This document shows, piece by piece, positions 1-11,660 of a DNA stretch of 64,000 bases (position 1 is the stretch's first letter; each line of letters starts with the position of its first letter). Source of the DNA: Isoetes taiwanensis (taxonomy: Eukaryota; Streptophyta; Lycopodiopsida; Isoetales; Isoetaceae); assembly GCA_021234155.1 (NCBI GenBank), contig JAJEKV010000008.1, positions 7,654,445 through 7,718,444 of the forward strand, in the 5' to 3' direction. The notes beneath the pieces were generated by a model. It did no database searches. It was not told the origin of the DNA and worked only from the letters and a program-made list of their open reading frames with translations. The position numbers and the translations under genes were made by a program.

Positions 1-2
1 TG

Positions 3-572
3 TTGCTTCACGCACAGATTGGCAGGAAAAGTTGCCTACTGTTTGTTCTTTGGGCTTACAACACTAGTTTCAAAATAGCTACTGGTCACACTCCTTTCAA
101 ACTGGTTTATGGTCAAGAAGCTCTCATGCCTTTTGAATACATTCTTCCAACTCTCCGTTTTCAACTTGCTACAGCCCATAATCCATCTGCTGCACTCAAG
201 GAACGGGTTTATCAATTGGAACAGTTGGATGAACTTCGGCGTGATGCTTACATTCGTGTTCTTAATGGCCAACAGTTGCAGAAATCATTGCATGACAAAC
301 GACTTAAGACCAAAACATTCAAAGAAGGAGATTTGGTTCTTCTTTATGATTCCCGTTACAAAAATTTTCCGAGCAAGTTAAAGTTTCGATGGCTTGGTCC
401 TTATCAAATTGTTCAATTAGTGCAACCCAGCATTTTCAAGCTGGCCGAATTAGATGACACCCCATTACCTACACTAGTTAATGGCTTTCGCCTCAAACAA
501 TTTCATACAACAGACAGTGACAATCATCCACCAGATGCTGTTCCAGACACAGACACAACAGATAGTGACTAA
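3..572 (+). CDS. Ty3/gypsy pol, integrase C-terminus (partial, 5' end outside window)
   Basis: This is the last 189 or so residues of an LTR-retrotransposon polyprotein. It begins in the integrase core: the GHTPFKLVYGQEA stretch is the usual end of the rve domain of plant Ty3/gypsy elements. It continues through a basic helical linker and ends in a GPY/F module (W-L-G-P-Y-Q-I-V near residue 130) followed by the typical V-N-G-x-R-L-K-x-F close. Integrase inserts the cDNA, and the GPY/F module helps multimerisation and DNA contact. The frame is intact to its TAG, and protease, RT and RNase H must lie upstream of base 1. The polypurine tract and LTR at 3.75-4.33 kb, in the same orientation, close the element. 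Lineage within Ty3/gypsy cannot be settled from this fragment. Confidence 0.9.
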   Translation: MLHAQIGRKSCLLFVLWAYNTSFKIATGHTPFKLVYGQEALMPFEYILPTLRFQLATAHNPSAALKERVYQLEQLDELRRDAYIRVLNGQQLQKSLHDKRLKTKTFKEGDLVLLYDSRYKNFPSKLKFRWLGPYQIVQLVQPSIFKLAELDDTPLPTLVNGFRLKQFHTTDSDNHPPDAVPDTDTTDSD

Positions 573-1136
573 CAAGCGGCATATTTATATTATAGAGGTG
601 AAATTTTTACAAAATGTGAGCAGAGCCCATCTATTTCCGCTATGGGCAGGGCCCTATTTACAAAAACGGGTTGAGCGCCCTATCTACTAAGTCCTAAGGA
701 GAAAACCCTCTACTCCGGGTTTGGAGCAGAGGTGATACGCAGGATGTGGTAGTAATTCTGCTCCGGATCCCAGCGCAGGTGAATCACCACCTCCATCCCG
801 TTAGTCAGGGGATCGGGATGCTCAGCCATCCCGGCACACCACCCGTCCATTGCGATACCACGATTGTGGCACCGCCAGAGATCCAAGCAGTCCATCTTGC
901 AGGTAATCCACTCAAGGCAGTTTGAAGATATAGTGCACTTGTCAGACATACTGAGCGCCATCGGGTGTCTCAGCTTCGACCCCTGCTCATCTTTTATAGT
1001 CCAACCGACGGACTACTGTCGACGTGGACCAATCAGAAACTTCACCAACGTGTTTGCAATGCAAGGCTGTTACTAAATGGGGAATCTTCTCTCCCGCCGC
1101 ATATCTAGCCATGGTACCTTCTGACACCTTTGTTTA
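573..1136. other. Spacer between pol and the 3' accessory ORF
   Basis: There is no sense ORF of note here. It probably acts as leader or splice region for the downstream accessory ORF. It contains the antisense ORF described separately. Confidence 0.5.
710..961 (-). CDS. Possible small antisense ORF inside the gypsy element
   Basis: This is an 83-codon minus-strand frame with protein-like composition: Cys- and Trp-rich, including the segments CHNRGIAMDGWCAG and IHLRWDPEQNYYHIL. A TATAAAAG-type box lies on the same strand about 30 bp upstream of the ATG, near 994-1001. Some Tat-lineage plant Ty3/gypsy elements carry antisense extra ORFs between pol and the 3' LTR, so the location is suggestive. 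I do not recognise the product, and a chance ORF remains possible. Confidence 0.25.
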   Translation of the reverse strand: MALSMSDKCTISSNCLEWITCKMDCLDLWRCHNRGIAMDGWCAGMAEHPDPLTNGMEVVIHLRWDPEQNYYHILRITSAPNPE

Positions 1137-1499
1137 ATGACATCCCACTTCGAGTTGCCGGCATTAAATGACATTCCTTCTTTTCACGCCCGTCGACCAT
1201 TAATGTGCGTCCTTTCGCCACCTGTCACATCAGATCATTCCCTTACGTCTCATCGCCACCGTTCACTGCTTCTCCCTTTACCGTTTGGGGACTTAGCCAA
1301 AATTTTGCCTCTCAATTGCCTCTTTCGCATCTATCGCCACCTAGCATCATCAACGGTTGCTGGTTCACCCTCATCATGCCCCTACGCCAACACTTTGTGC
1401 ACCCTAAAACCTTTTCGCCTCTCTGCGCTTTCATCTTCCGCTCTCCGCTCTCTGCCTTCGCATCTCTGTTCTTCCTGTTCCTTTCCGACGATCTTCGTC

Positions 1500-3934
1500 A
1501 TGGCTGCACCCAGATTACCTACACTTCAAGCTACTGCTCCAAGGGATCCGGCTCTTTTCGAGTCTGTGTATTTCTTGACGCCCACCTTTCGTGATGCCCT
1601 CGTTGGCCCGAGTCGTGAAGTTGCGGAACGCCAAAAGCTTTATGAATTCTCACAGATGGACCTCCCTGCCCCAAATCCAGAGCAAGTGAAGCAGTTCATC
1701 GCTCACATCATCAACAGCCCGAACGGCTATGCTACTGTGGTCGATGGCACCACCATTTTGCTTACCCAGCCCCTGATTTCTGAGGTATTCCGTATTCCTT
1801 TGCAAACACCTTGTTTATCTTGGGCTGCCTTACAGGATATAGATGTCACTGAGTTCGGCGCTCCCTCTTATCAAGCCAACATGCATCGCCTCACCAATAT
1901 TGCCAAAAGCCATGACACTTTTGTCAAATTTCTATGGCGCAAATTGCTTGGGTATTCTATCAAGAACACCCATATCAATAAGCCGTTCTATAATATGGTC
2001 ATCACAGCCATCCGCTCAAACCACCACATTGATTGGCCCCAGCTGTTGTTCTATCGCCTTCTTCAAGAAGTAGACCGCATTCGGGCTACCCCCTCCTCTG
2101 TCCTTGAAGTTTCAGTGGGTGGCCATCTTCAAGCCCTCATCTGTCATTATCTTCCTGTTCCTGTCTCCGTTTCAAATTCTCATGCATCCACTCAGCACTC
2201 CCTACATTCACTTCCTCAAAATCAACAGGCTAGAACTTCACGCCCTTCTTCTTCTGGTCATGTCCAACATAACACCACGCATGTCACTGTCTCCTCCTCC
2301 TCCACCGAAACGCGGCCCTCAAGTTCTCATCATGCCTCTCAAACGTCACAAACACGGCAACAGCAGACCCCTCCACCTCCACCTCCTCGCCAGCTTCTAT
2401 ATCAATACCAGTAGGATGTTCAAGCTGCTGCTCTCAAGTTGCAAGAATCCCAGGACGCTCTCATGAATGGGGTTCAAGCGTCCCTGGAGGCCTCGGAAGC
2501 GGTTCAGCGAGACCTTCACGCTGCTACCACGCAAGTTCACACTCTGGAAACCCAGCTTCAAGCAAAGCACGAGGCTCTTTTACAGGCCCGTGAGGATCTA
2601 AAGGCTGCCCACGATCAGCATAGTCTGCTTGCTGATCAACAGGCTCAATTGCAAACCACCATTCAGGAATTGTTGGAGCAGGTCAAGGTAAGGGAGACTC
2701 TTTTGGTTGACAAGGATAAAGACATTGCAAAGCTGGACACGCTGTATACAGAGCTTTCTCGGAATTACACCACTCAAGCCCAAGACCTTACAGCGCGTGA
2801 CGCTCAAATAGCCTCTTTAGCAGCTCAGCTTTCCACGCTGACCTCTAGGCTCACGCCTCTCCAAGATCAGCTCACGGAGGCTCAGAAACAGAAAATCATT
2901 GATGACGCCGAGATTGCCACGCTTCGACTCAATATTCCTGGGCAATCCTCTTCACATGCCACGCCTTCTCAGAAACGGGTCCGTGATCAGCACGCCTTCT
3001 GTTAGATCCCGATCTTGTCCGTGCATTCCGGGAGTAGGCTCAGCAGCCCACGCCCACGAGCCTGGCTCCCTCTCCATATGCTTCACTGGGTGTCCCTCCA
3101 CGCCCCCGGTTCCTCACCTCTGATTGGCGTCTCCCCTTTTGGACGAAGGTCATGGATGGCCACGCTGGGTCGACTCCCCCTCAGATCTCGACGGATCTCC
3201 GGTGGGATCCCCGATTTGTCAGACGCTCCAATTGGGAGGATAATACCACCTTGGAAGCTACTGAGACTTGGATATATATTGCTAATGAGTGTGGTTGGCA
3301 ACGACCTGCTGATGCTATTCATGGTCTTGATACCTTCTTGCAGAATGCCGCCACCTCACCGGACCCTTCAGTTCACCGTCAAGCTGGTTTCTGTGCTGCT
3401 CTCAGATGCATCCTGGTAAGCTCTTTAAATCGGCAGCGTCCAATCTTTTACTGCAACCCGAATGCCAGTGTCAGTGCCTTCGGTCTCCAGACCTGCCTTC
3501 TCATGGAGTGCCAGTTCGTTCCTTCTGATGCACATGCTGCCCTGGAAGACATGGTGCGCTCTCACTTCCTCATTGATGCAGATCCTGCCCTTGGGCTCAA
3601 CACTCCTGATGCTCTTCAAACACGTCAGGACCTCATTGCCCATTGCCATAATGGCGCCCGTCCTCATTCCCGTGAGGATCACTTTCAGACTGCTGGTTTC
3701 CCGCCCTCGGAAGCACTTCCTCCTTTTCTTCAGACTGAGTGTCGTTTGATGGGGGGGAGTGTTAGTCCTGTGCCTCCTGGTACAGGACTATTCATGCATA
3801 CGACGGACCAGGTCAAGGCCAAGGATCCACAACCAGGCGCGGGTCAGTCGTCAAAGGCCCAGCAGAAGACCAAGCAGACCATGCAGACAAAGACCACGCC
3901 TGGCGTCAACAAGAGGCGGCGCTCAGACAAGTGA
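1500..3934 (+). pseudogene. Decayed sense accessory ORF in env position of the gypsy element
   Basis: This is a long ORF between integrase and the 3' LTR, broken by an in-frame TAG (2412-2414), a frame change near 3000 and a second TAG (3035-3037). The best start is the ATG at 1500; the frame is open back to 1137, but that part is low-complexity Ser/Pro/Leu. Residues 1-230 form a globular region (residues such as YATVVDGTTILLTQPLISEV) that resembles the putative plant transposon protein domain found in extra ORFs of Tat-type elements. A Ser/Thr/Pro-rich linker follows, then a heptad-rich coiled coil (2439-2990), then a second globular block (3150-3740). The basic tail runs into the 3' LTR and stops at 3934. 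No signal peptide or membrane span is visible, so an envelope protein is unlikely. Function is unknown. Confidence 0.6.
3751..3759 (+). other. Polypurine tract of the gypsy element
   Basis: A G7-A-G run lies immediately before TGTTAG. This is the standard plus-strand priming site directly upstream of a 3' LTR. Confidence 0.8.
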
Positions 3935-4329
3935 CGGCCCGTCACCGCCCGCGTCAGCGTCAGCGTGATTTCAGGCTTTTCAAGAGGCACCGCCAGCATT
4001 CCTGCAAATCAGGCCTCCTTCCAGGAGTCGGCACCGAAATCAGTCAGAGTGTCTATATTGGGCCAAAGGAGAGCTAGCACATGAGTTTTTAGATGAGTTT
4101 TGAGTCTTGTCTCATTTCAGTTTTCTCTCAATTGCGAGAGCTCATGTATCTTCGTTGACATCAAGGAAGCTTATTATTGGCTTATTATTGTGATCTCATT
4201 GTTTTCTTTTCCCTTTCCTTTGTTTTTCTTGCAAATCCCGCGTGACATAGTCCCCGGATTCTCCTGTTAGATCCAAGGGTCCTCACATAGGGCTGTCTTG
4301 CAGGAGTTCCCGAACCCAGACCCCAAACA
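3760..4329 (+). repeat. 3' LTR of the Ty3/gypsy element
   Basis: The LTR is about 570 bp. It starts with TGTTAG right after the polypurine tract and ends with CCCCAAACA, giving TGTT...AACA termini. The accessory ORF reads about 170 bp into it. The right end is inferred from the terminal inverted dinucleotides, because the 5' LTR is outside the window. A diverged antisense relative begins near 18526. Confidence 0.7.
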
Positions 4330-4865
4330 TTTTCAGTCACAAGTTTATGATGTATAATGTTAAATTCAACAAACTATGCAGGACACTACACTTGCAGTAT
4401 CAAGTTCATCAATATTAAGTCTGTTGTGGGGGCTAACAAAATGGTCCTAGAGAGGATGCTACTTAGGTTTTAGATGCATGCGCAGTAGCCCGCATACCAT
4501 GATGCTGCAGGGCTGTTGGAGGATTATAATCTCATCCCTACATGGAGCAAATTTTCCAAGGTATACCTTTGAATCTTCTATGTCTGCTCATTTGAATCTG
4601 TTGTATAGGAGATGTCTTTGTTCAAATTGTATCTAGCAGATATGCCTTCTACAATAATACTCCATCCACAAAATACTTCATGCTGCAATTGTTGTGTTCT
4701 TTGAATTAAATGTCTTGCCTTTTATTCAATCTCTTTTTGTTTCTCTTGCTTTCTGGACATAGATGGATGCCCTGGAATGTACTTCATGTTTTTGCTTGCT
4801 GTAGTAACAAACACAACAATATTGACTCCTAGATGAAGGTGTGGCACATATGTATCCCTCTCGGG
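4330..4865. other. Non-coding, no gene seen
   Basis: AT-rich sequence flanking the gypsy LTR. I see no coding signal or repeat structure here. Confidence 0.5.
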
Positions 4866-5470
4866 GCATGTGCGCAATCAGGACAATAACCACATCGAAT
4901 TACGTTACTAACATGTTGTGCTTCAGGTTGCGTTCCTTATCATACCAAATGAACGTACAGTTGCCTTCAATGTATTATTATTTATTGAATGTTGCCTGAT
5001 CATTTGACATTCCAATAATTAGACTTAGATATCTAGCCTGTCTTTTTGAAATATATCCTCCGTAAACTGCTTTTCATACGGACTTGAGATATATTTTTGG
5101 CTAGATTGCCATATGAACAAGCTTAGAGGCATGGGCGCAACCAGGACAATAACCACATCGAATTACGTTACTAGCATGTCGTGCTTCAGGTTGCGTTCCT
5201 TATCATACCAGATGAACGTGCAGTTGCCTTCAATTTATTATTATTTGTTGAATGTTGTCTGCTCATTTGACATTCCAATAGTTAGATTTAGACATATAAC
5301 CTGCCTTTTCGGAAAATATCCTCCGTGAATTGCTTTTCATACAAACTTGAGATATAATTTTTTGCTAGATTTCCATATGAACAAGCTCAGGGGCATGGGT
5401 GCAACCGGGACAATAACTACATCGAATTACGTTACTAGCACGTCATGCTTAAGGTTGCATTCCTTATCTT
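4866..5470 (+). repeat. Tandem repeat, about 263-bp unit, 2.3 copies
   Basis: Units start at about 4866, 5129 and 5393 (periods 263 and 264). Each begins GCATGKGYGCAA and carries a block about attaching GAATTACGTTACTA and a Leu/Phe-rich AT stretch. Copies differ by scattered substitutions. Short ORFs inside are by-products of the repeat. Confidence 0.85.
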
Positions 5471-5481
5471 TGTATGCCTAT

Positions 5482-5617
5482 CAAGAATACTTATGTACAC
5501 ATATCGTTCCATGTTTTGCTTTGTGAGCATGCTTACATGCGTAAAAATCCAAGAATACTTCCATTCACATATCGCTCCATTTTTTGCTTTGTGAGGGTGC
5601 TTACATGCGCAAAAATT
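5482..5617 (+). repeat. Tandem repeat, 68-bp unit, 2 copies
   Basis: Two copies beginning CAAGAATACTT, at 5482 and 5550, each contain CATATCGYTCCAT and TTTTGCTTTGTGAG. The array directly follows the 263-bp repeat. Confidence 0.8.
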
Positions 5618-7769
5618 CTGTGATGATGTAATGCATTGTTTTAGCGGCACACAATATCTATATTCTATATTTTTTTGGCATGACACATAATATATACACA
5701 TTTTATTATTTATCATGGTTCTTTCTTGGCTTTAGTAAAAGAAGAAGAGGAAAGCTTAGAGGAAGTGCATCCATCCTTAAAGCAAATTGCTTATGTAGCT
5801 ATAGATTCTTAGGCAGACTTTGTTTTAGATATGTATGTCGAATGTTGAACATCGAAGGAACTTCAGTTTGGTGCATGGATTTAAGTATGGATTGGAAAAA
5901 TACGTAGATGCCTAGGGGCTAAATGATGTTCAGTATGGTATTTGACGGAACTACAACATTTTGCCGCTGAAAAAGACGATAGGAAAATGCTATCATCTTA
6001 ACTATAGCCAATGTTGCTCATGACTATTCGTTTTCTGAAGATAGTGGAACAACTTTTGAGGTCTGAATAGGCTGCAAAATTTCAAGTTTCATATGTTTAC
6101 AACTATGAAATAATGGTTTCAGTGGATGAAATTCAAGCAATGTTTTGCTCCCGTTTTTTTTCCAAGAACAAATACTGTTTACCAAATTTGTGCACATACC
6201 GGCATGAATACTTGCCCTTTTCTAATACTCCAACACTTTTTTTTTTTAATATTGCACATCTCTAACAGAGTTAATCTATTTGTTTAGGGTTTTGGCTTTG
6301 GCTCATCCCTCGTAGCTTATTTAGGATTATCAACTAGAGTTTATATTTTATGGGATTTAAGATTGAGGGTTCAATAGTAAACCAAAGGAAACACAAAACC
6401 AAAGTAATAACTCATCTGTTAAATTGTAATCATGAATAGTGGATCGTCCTTCACACGACGATGATGCGAAGCTTTCCAATATGCTCTCAACATGGCAACT
6501 CTTAGATTTTAAGAGATTGATGAATCTTCGTCAAATTCACTAATTGAGGGACTTAGATATAGTAAAACACCTATCAAAGTTTACTTAAGTTCCAGCCATG
6601 CAATTTCATATACACAAATTGATTGAAGTATAATATGATTGTTTGCCATTATTACTTCCCTATCCTATCTATCCTATTGTTGCTTATTTATCATCATACT
6701 CTTCTTAGAATCTCATTGATTATAAATCTAATGAAGGTTTATACCATAGAAATTTTTGGGATGATGTTTGGATTAGTTTAGCTAAATGCTAGAAAGTATG
6801 AGAGGAAAAGTGTGTAGAGTTTAGCTAAACCACATAAAGTTTTGGGATTAATATTGAGTAAGTTTAGCTAAAGTCATTCTGGCTAATAAGAAATATGCGA
6901 TTAGTAATTTATTCCCTGAGTGGTTCCCATATGAAATGAAGCATCATTAGTTAGACGTACTTGTGTTTTTTAAGCGTTCAAAAATGTATTCCAATTGAAA
7001 TAATAACAAATATAATAGTGGGAGTTTTAATGGAGACACACTCCATGTATCTCTTTCGCAACAAATTCACAGGATGAGTTTCGTGGTTCCCAAATGGGAC
7101 AAACCATAATTAGTTTCACAGACGATGCTTTCCTTAGAACCTGTATGCATCAAATACACTAATAAATTCACATGGCATACTGGGGGTTTTAATCACCAAT
7201 AGCCAAAGGAATACATGGTCAAGTAGGTCATCTGGCACCATCCTCACCTCAATCAGATATCTCGATATCTAAAAGGAAACCATGGCAAAATGCGGTGCTC
7301 CAACCATTATGATACGAACTACAATATGATTAGTCCCCATTGCTATATTATTTCCTTATTGTTGCTCCTTTACCATCATACTCTTTAAAGAATGTCAATG
7401 AGTGGACCCTAACAAAAGTTTACTGATGCAATACATAATCAGTCTCATACAGTCCTTAAATAATAAGGGACTTGTATAGAAATAAAAAAATATTTTCTAC
7501 CACTTTGCAAACTGCTCTTGATTGCCAGTCCTTTCCTTCTCAATTGCAGTTGATTCATACAGGTATTGCACTTTTGTTTTTGTTTTGTTTTTTTTTTTAA
7601 TTGAAGGCAGTGGAGGTGTTGCCCTTTGAGGATGGCATTTATTGCAAAACACGTCCATCAAAGAAGTGAGTTCTTATAACCTTTTGAAAGATAATTGAGA
7701 AAGAGGCTGACCTCATGTGCCTTCTAGAATTGCATTTACTTCTTTCAAGCACTCCTTCTGGATATAATA
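5618..7769. other. AT-rich non-coding stretch
   Basis: I see no coding region. It contains simple runs such as T10 near 6240 and a TTTTG/T-rich run near 7580. Confidence 0.5.
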
Positions 7770-8460
7770 TTGTGGCAACACTCTTTGGATTACTCTGATC
7801 ATCTGACCATGCTCGTTCACTTTGGACTTATGAGGCATAGATTGAGACATGTATCTTACAATGGCCCTGCGATGGCCCTCAAAGTGTTTGCTCTAGGTTT
7901 CAAAGTGAATGCATTGCCACGAGTAAACACCTTAGCTCCTCCTCTAACTTGTTCCCTGTGTCTGCAAAATGATGTCTTCCTTACATCAAGAATCCATCTT
8001 AATACTCTCATACATTCTCTCTGGCGCTTCAACTCATAAAGCAACATCCTTGTCATATCACTATAGTAGGAATTCCCACACAATGAGTAGATGAAGTTAA
8101 TCCTATCCCTTTGAAGTTGTCTAATGTATTAAGAACTTACTTCAACTAGGTCATCCACACTTTATTGAATCGTGCATCGAGATTGCAATAGTCCCATCCC
8201 CTAACCGCTTCCAGGTTATCTTTGGTTGCTGCCCTACTTTCTTCCTTTTGCAAGCACCTCTCACTTCTAGTCCTTCTGGATGGTTACCGTTTATGAAACA
8301 CATAGCGCCTCTTCCTTGTCATCAATGGATACTCATCAACCACCAAGTTTCCCACCTTATCTTGGTGGGGTTTCCAGGTGTCTTCTTGGGTTGGGGCTTC
8401 CAGGCTTTTCCCAATCTTTGAGAATAATATGACTAATTGGCCATCTTACTTGGGCTTCAG
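7770..8460 (-). pseudogene. Decayed minus-strand coding sequence, unidentified
   Basis: Read on the minus strand, several short frames look like degraded protein: RKRRYVFHKR (about 8300), KITWKRLGDGTIAISMHDS (about 8200) and ELKRQRECMRVLRWILDVRK (about 8000). Stops and frame changes separate them. I do not recognise the family. It lies just upstream of the non-autonomous LTR element, and a decayed transposon ORF is the likeliest source. Confidence 0.3.
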
Positions 8461-8711
8461 AATTGAGTGTCCATAGCATACAATGCAATCACTAGATGTC
8501 TCTTGAAACATAATCGTATCTATGTGGATAAGCAGCCTTCCAATACCTATACCATACACTATCTAATGGATCTACTGCAGTTATGCTACCCTCTGCAAAG
8601 ACTGTCTCGATGCATAGGTGCATTAGCAAGCATTCCAACCTCCTCCATTCCAGTCTAGGGCACTGTTTAACTCTTGCCTTGCAATTTTTTATTTCAATTA
8701 GAGTTGTTTTC

Positions 8712-9502
8712 TGTTATGAATATGGTAGCTCGGGGGAGTGGTCTTGGACGTTAGTCATGGGTGTGTAAGAATGACAAATTATGGGCAAAGCAAGGCAAAT
8801 AAATGGCAAGGAAACCTTATAGTGGTTATGGTTAAATAAGATCTTGGAGCCAAGATATTATTTACTGATTAAAGTTCTAGAGTTTAAATATAGTTGAGCC
8901 AAGATAGTACCTTATGTTTAAAGGTCAAATATAAATATAAAAAGAACTAAAGCCAAAATTGGTTTGAAAGGAAAAGGTAGACGTAACTATAAAAGAGTAA
9001 CTATAAAAGAAACTATGGGGGATGAATAGTTATTATTAGACGACCACTTTTTGTACAAACTACTTTAGCTTTAACTCTAATTAGAATATCTCCTTACCAT
9101 GTGACCACAATCATGTTTTGATAAACCGCCCTTGCTTATTGCTTGGCCATTGCCAACAAGCCTTGCCATAATTCTGCCACTTCTTAGCACCGAGTGACCC
9201 GTTTGGGCGGTGAACTACCAAAGACTAGTTAACGCATCTAGATCTAGCTCTAGTTTTGGTGAACTAAGAGCTTGATCAATCTGAGTTATTGGTGTAACTC
9301 GTATACTATGTTGAATAGACCTGTGCTTATTTGTCGTCTTATTTCATATGTAGATCATTTTGTCATTGCTAACAGTTTATCTTGTGGATTGTGCAGCAAA
9401 CCTGGATGGTTTACAGGTTATGAGATTATGATTTGTTTGAAGAAGTTTGGTATTTTGTGTAGAAGATATAAAAGGTATGGCTCAATGTTGTGAACTATAA
9501 CA
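8712..9502 (+). repeat. 5' LTR of the non-autonomous element
   Basis: This 791-bp LTR runs from TGTTATGAATATGG to GAACTATAACA and is immediately followed by the primer-binding site. A TATAAAAG box sits near 9468. Confidence 0.85.
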
Positions 9503-9504
9503 AT

Positions 9505-9517
9505 TGGTATCAGAGCC
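9505..9517 (+). promoter_or_regulatory. Primer-binding site, initiator tRNA-Met
   Basis: TGGTATCAGAGCC is the canonical plant retrotransposon site complementary to the 3' end of initiator tRNA-Met. It starts two bases after the LTR end. Confidence 0.9.
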
Positions 9518-10685
9518 AAGCTATTCCTGAAGTTTGCAAAGACTTTCGGTTGGTGCTGGAGATTGCAAACAGGAATAGAGGACCTTATTCTGGCTATTCT
9601 TGATGTTTGTAAGTCATCTAGTTGGTGCTAGTGATTGCAAACTGGAATAGAATTCCTCCTCCTGAGAATCTAAATGATCTTCTTTCTATGAATTTAAAAT
9701 TTTAACCTCTTGGATCATTCTTTCCAATCCATTTCTACCCAGATTAACCAATCTTTGAATATCAGTACGACAAAATTGTTTGTTGCAGGAAACATATAGG
9801 TGCAGGTGATTGGTGACATGGAATAAGCAGAGGGAACTGAGCCTAATCTTCCTTATCAATCCATTTCATTTGCCAAAATGGATCTCCTTCAAATCAAGCC
9901 TAACCAGAACTGACAATCCATCTCCTTGGCCAGGATGGATCTCCGTTGAAACTTTTTCTGCATCTACGGAGGGCGTATCTATAGTGGACGGATCAATCTT
10001 TATCTGAACTCTCTATCCTTGACAAATCTTGAACTATTCCAAACTAAACGAATTCTAAACAATGTAAAGTGCGGCCCATTTTTTTAGTAAGACGTCTTAA
10101 TAATGAATATCTGTCTGTAAGAAATTGTAGTTTAAAAGTAGAGGTGACTTCAAAATATGTTAAAAGATTTTAAAGGATTCATGCCTTTAGAGAAATTATA
10201 AATCTATTTTATGATTGTGTTGCTTCCTTCTAATGAATGATCATGCCATTAATAGTTGCACAATGGTTGGTGCCATAAGTGTTGATGTTAAAGCATGACA
10301 TTGAAATTCTAGATTAGTGTCTAGAGTTTTGAGCAGTAGTTGGCGCTACTGGTTGGAGTCGATGCTTCAACAGAACCCTTGATCTTTTCTTAATCTTGCC
10401 TTTATCTTAAAACTTAAATTTTATCTAGTAGATCTTAAGCTTTGTTAATATATCTTAAAAGAATAATCAAATCCTCCCTGGATCTTTATCTAATCTTTAG
10501 CCACAAATGTTGTGATTGTCATAAATAGTTGGTGCTATTTATGAGATCATAATCCTAGCCTTTAGTCCTTAAAATGGATTGAGTTGGTGCTCATGTACAA
10601 ATTGAATGGTGCTCATGTACAAATTGAATTGGTGCTTAATTTGAGATTTACAACTGAGGTCAGTTGCTTCCAAAAAAGGAAGAAT
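9518..10685 (+). other. Internal non-coding region with recurrent GTTGGTGCT word
   Basis: No coding potential is seen. The word (G/T)TGGTGCT or a close variant recurs about eight times (around 9550, 9620, 10265, 10335, 10528, 10573, 10605 and 10630). A 70-bp block with GATTGCAAAC and GGAATAGA is duplicated at 9545-9660. The region ends in the purine tract AAAAAAGGAAGAA. Confidence 0.6.
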
Positions 10686-11253
10686 TGTTATGAATATGGT
10701 AGCTCGGGGGAGTGGTCTTGGACGTTAGTCTTGGTGGACTAGCATGGGTGTGTAAGAATAGCAAATTATGGGCAAAGCAAGGCAAATAAATGGCAAGGAA
10801 ACCTTATAGTGGTTATGGTTAAATAATATCTTGGAGCCAAGATATTATTTACTGGTTAGAGTTCTAGAGTTTAAATATAGTTGAGCCAAGATAGTACCTT
10901 ACGTTTAAAGGTCAAATATAAATATAAAAAGAACTAAAGCCAAAATTGGTTTCAAAGGAAAAGGTAGACGTAACTATAAAAGAGTAACTATAAAAGAAAC
11001 TATGGGGGATGAATAGTTATTATTAGACGACCACTTTTTGTACAAACTACTTTAGCTTTAACTCTAATTAGAATATCTCCTTACCATGTGACCACAATCA
11101 TGTTTTGATAGACCGCCCTTGCTTATTGTTTGCCATTGCCAACAAGCCTTGCCATAATTCTGCCACTTCTTAGCACCGAGTGACCCGGTTGGGCGGTGAA
11201 CTACCAAAGACTGGTTAATGCATCTAGATCTAGAGTTTTGGTGAAATAAGAGC
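10686..11253 (+). repeat. Truncated 3' LTR of the non-autonomous element
   Basis: It matches the first 550 or so bases of the 5' LTR. Homology stops abruptly at about 11253, just before the CysRS promoter region. Confidence 0.85.
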
Positions 11254-11284
11254 CGGCCAACCGGGCAACAGATGCTCCCCCTAC

Positions 11285-11364
11285 ATTCCAGGGTTTCGAA
11301 TCTCCACTGCCACCGTCACCAAAAATTCCAGGGTTTCGAATCTCCACTGCCACCATCACCAAAA
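11285..11364 (+). repeat. 40-bp tandem duplication upstream of CysRS
   Basis: Two copies, starting ATTCCAGGGTTTCG at 11285 and 11325, differ by one base. They lie about 300 bp upstream of the CysRS start codon, in the probable promoter or 5' UTR. Confidence 0.85.
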
Positions 11365-11660
11365 TACCCTACTGACATACGAATACTTATACACACTAAT
11401 ATATGCTTTCAAATTTCGGCCACATTATCATAAAAAATTTTCATTTTCAAAATGCACGATAAATTTTTGTGAATCGAAGGGCCATAAATTTCGAGGAAAA
11501 GCATCGCAGGCTGCGCATTATTGACGGGGCCATAATAGCCTAATGAACACGCCTTTTTTCCAAGAATACACCTGAGAATTAGGGCTTAGGGCTCTGACAG
11601 CATCGCATTGGCCACGTCAATCTCCAATTCAGGCAGCAACACAACACTCAAGATATCGTA

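Larger units (their letters stand above)
8712..11253 (+). mobile_element. Non-autonomous LTR retrotransposon (TRIM/LARD-like), 3' LTR truncated
   Basis: Two direct repeats flank an internal region of about 1.18 kb with no ORF for gag or pol. The 5' LTR is 8712-9502, with perfect TGTTAT/ATAACA ends. The primer-binding site is 9505-9517, a purine-rich tract sits at about 10670-10685, and the partial 3' LTR is 10686-11253. The LTRs look about 95-97% identical by eye, with a 14-bp indel. The 3' LTR lacks its last 240 bp or so, so the right-hand target duplication is lost. Movement would need proteins from an autonomous relative. Confidence 0.85.

Noticed and set aside
1205-1594. Overlapping + frame ORF within the gypsy accessory region
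   Set aside because: Low-complexity Ser/Phe/Pro shadow of the pyrimidine-rich leader, with no domain.
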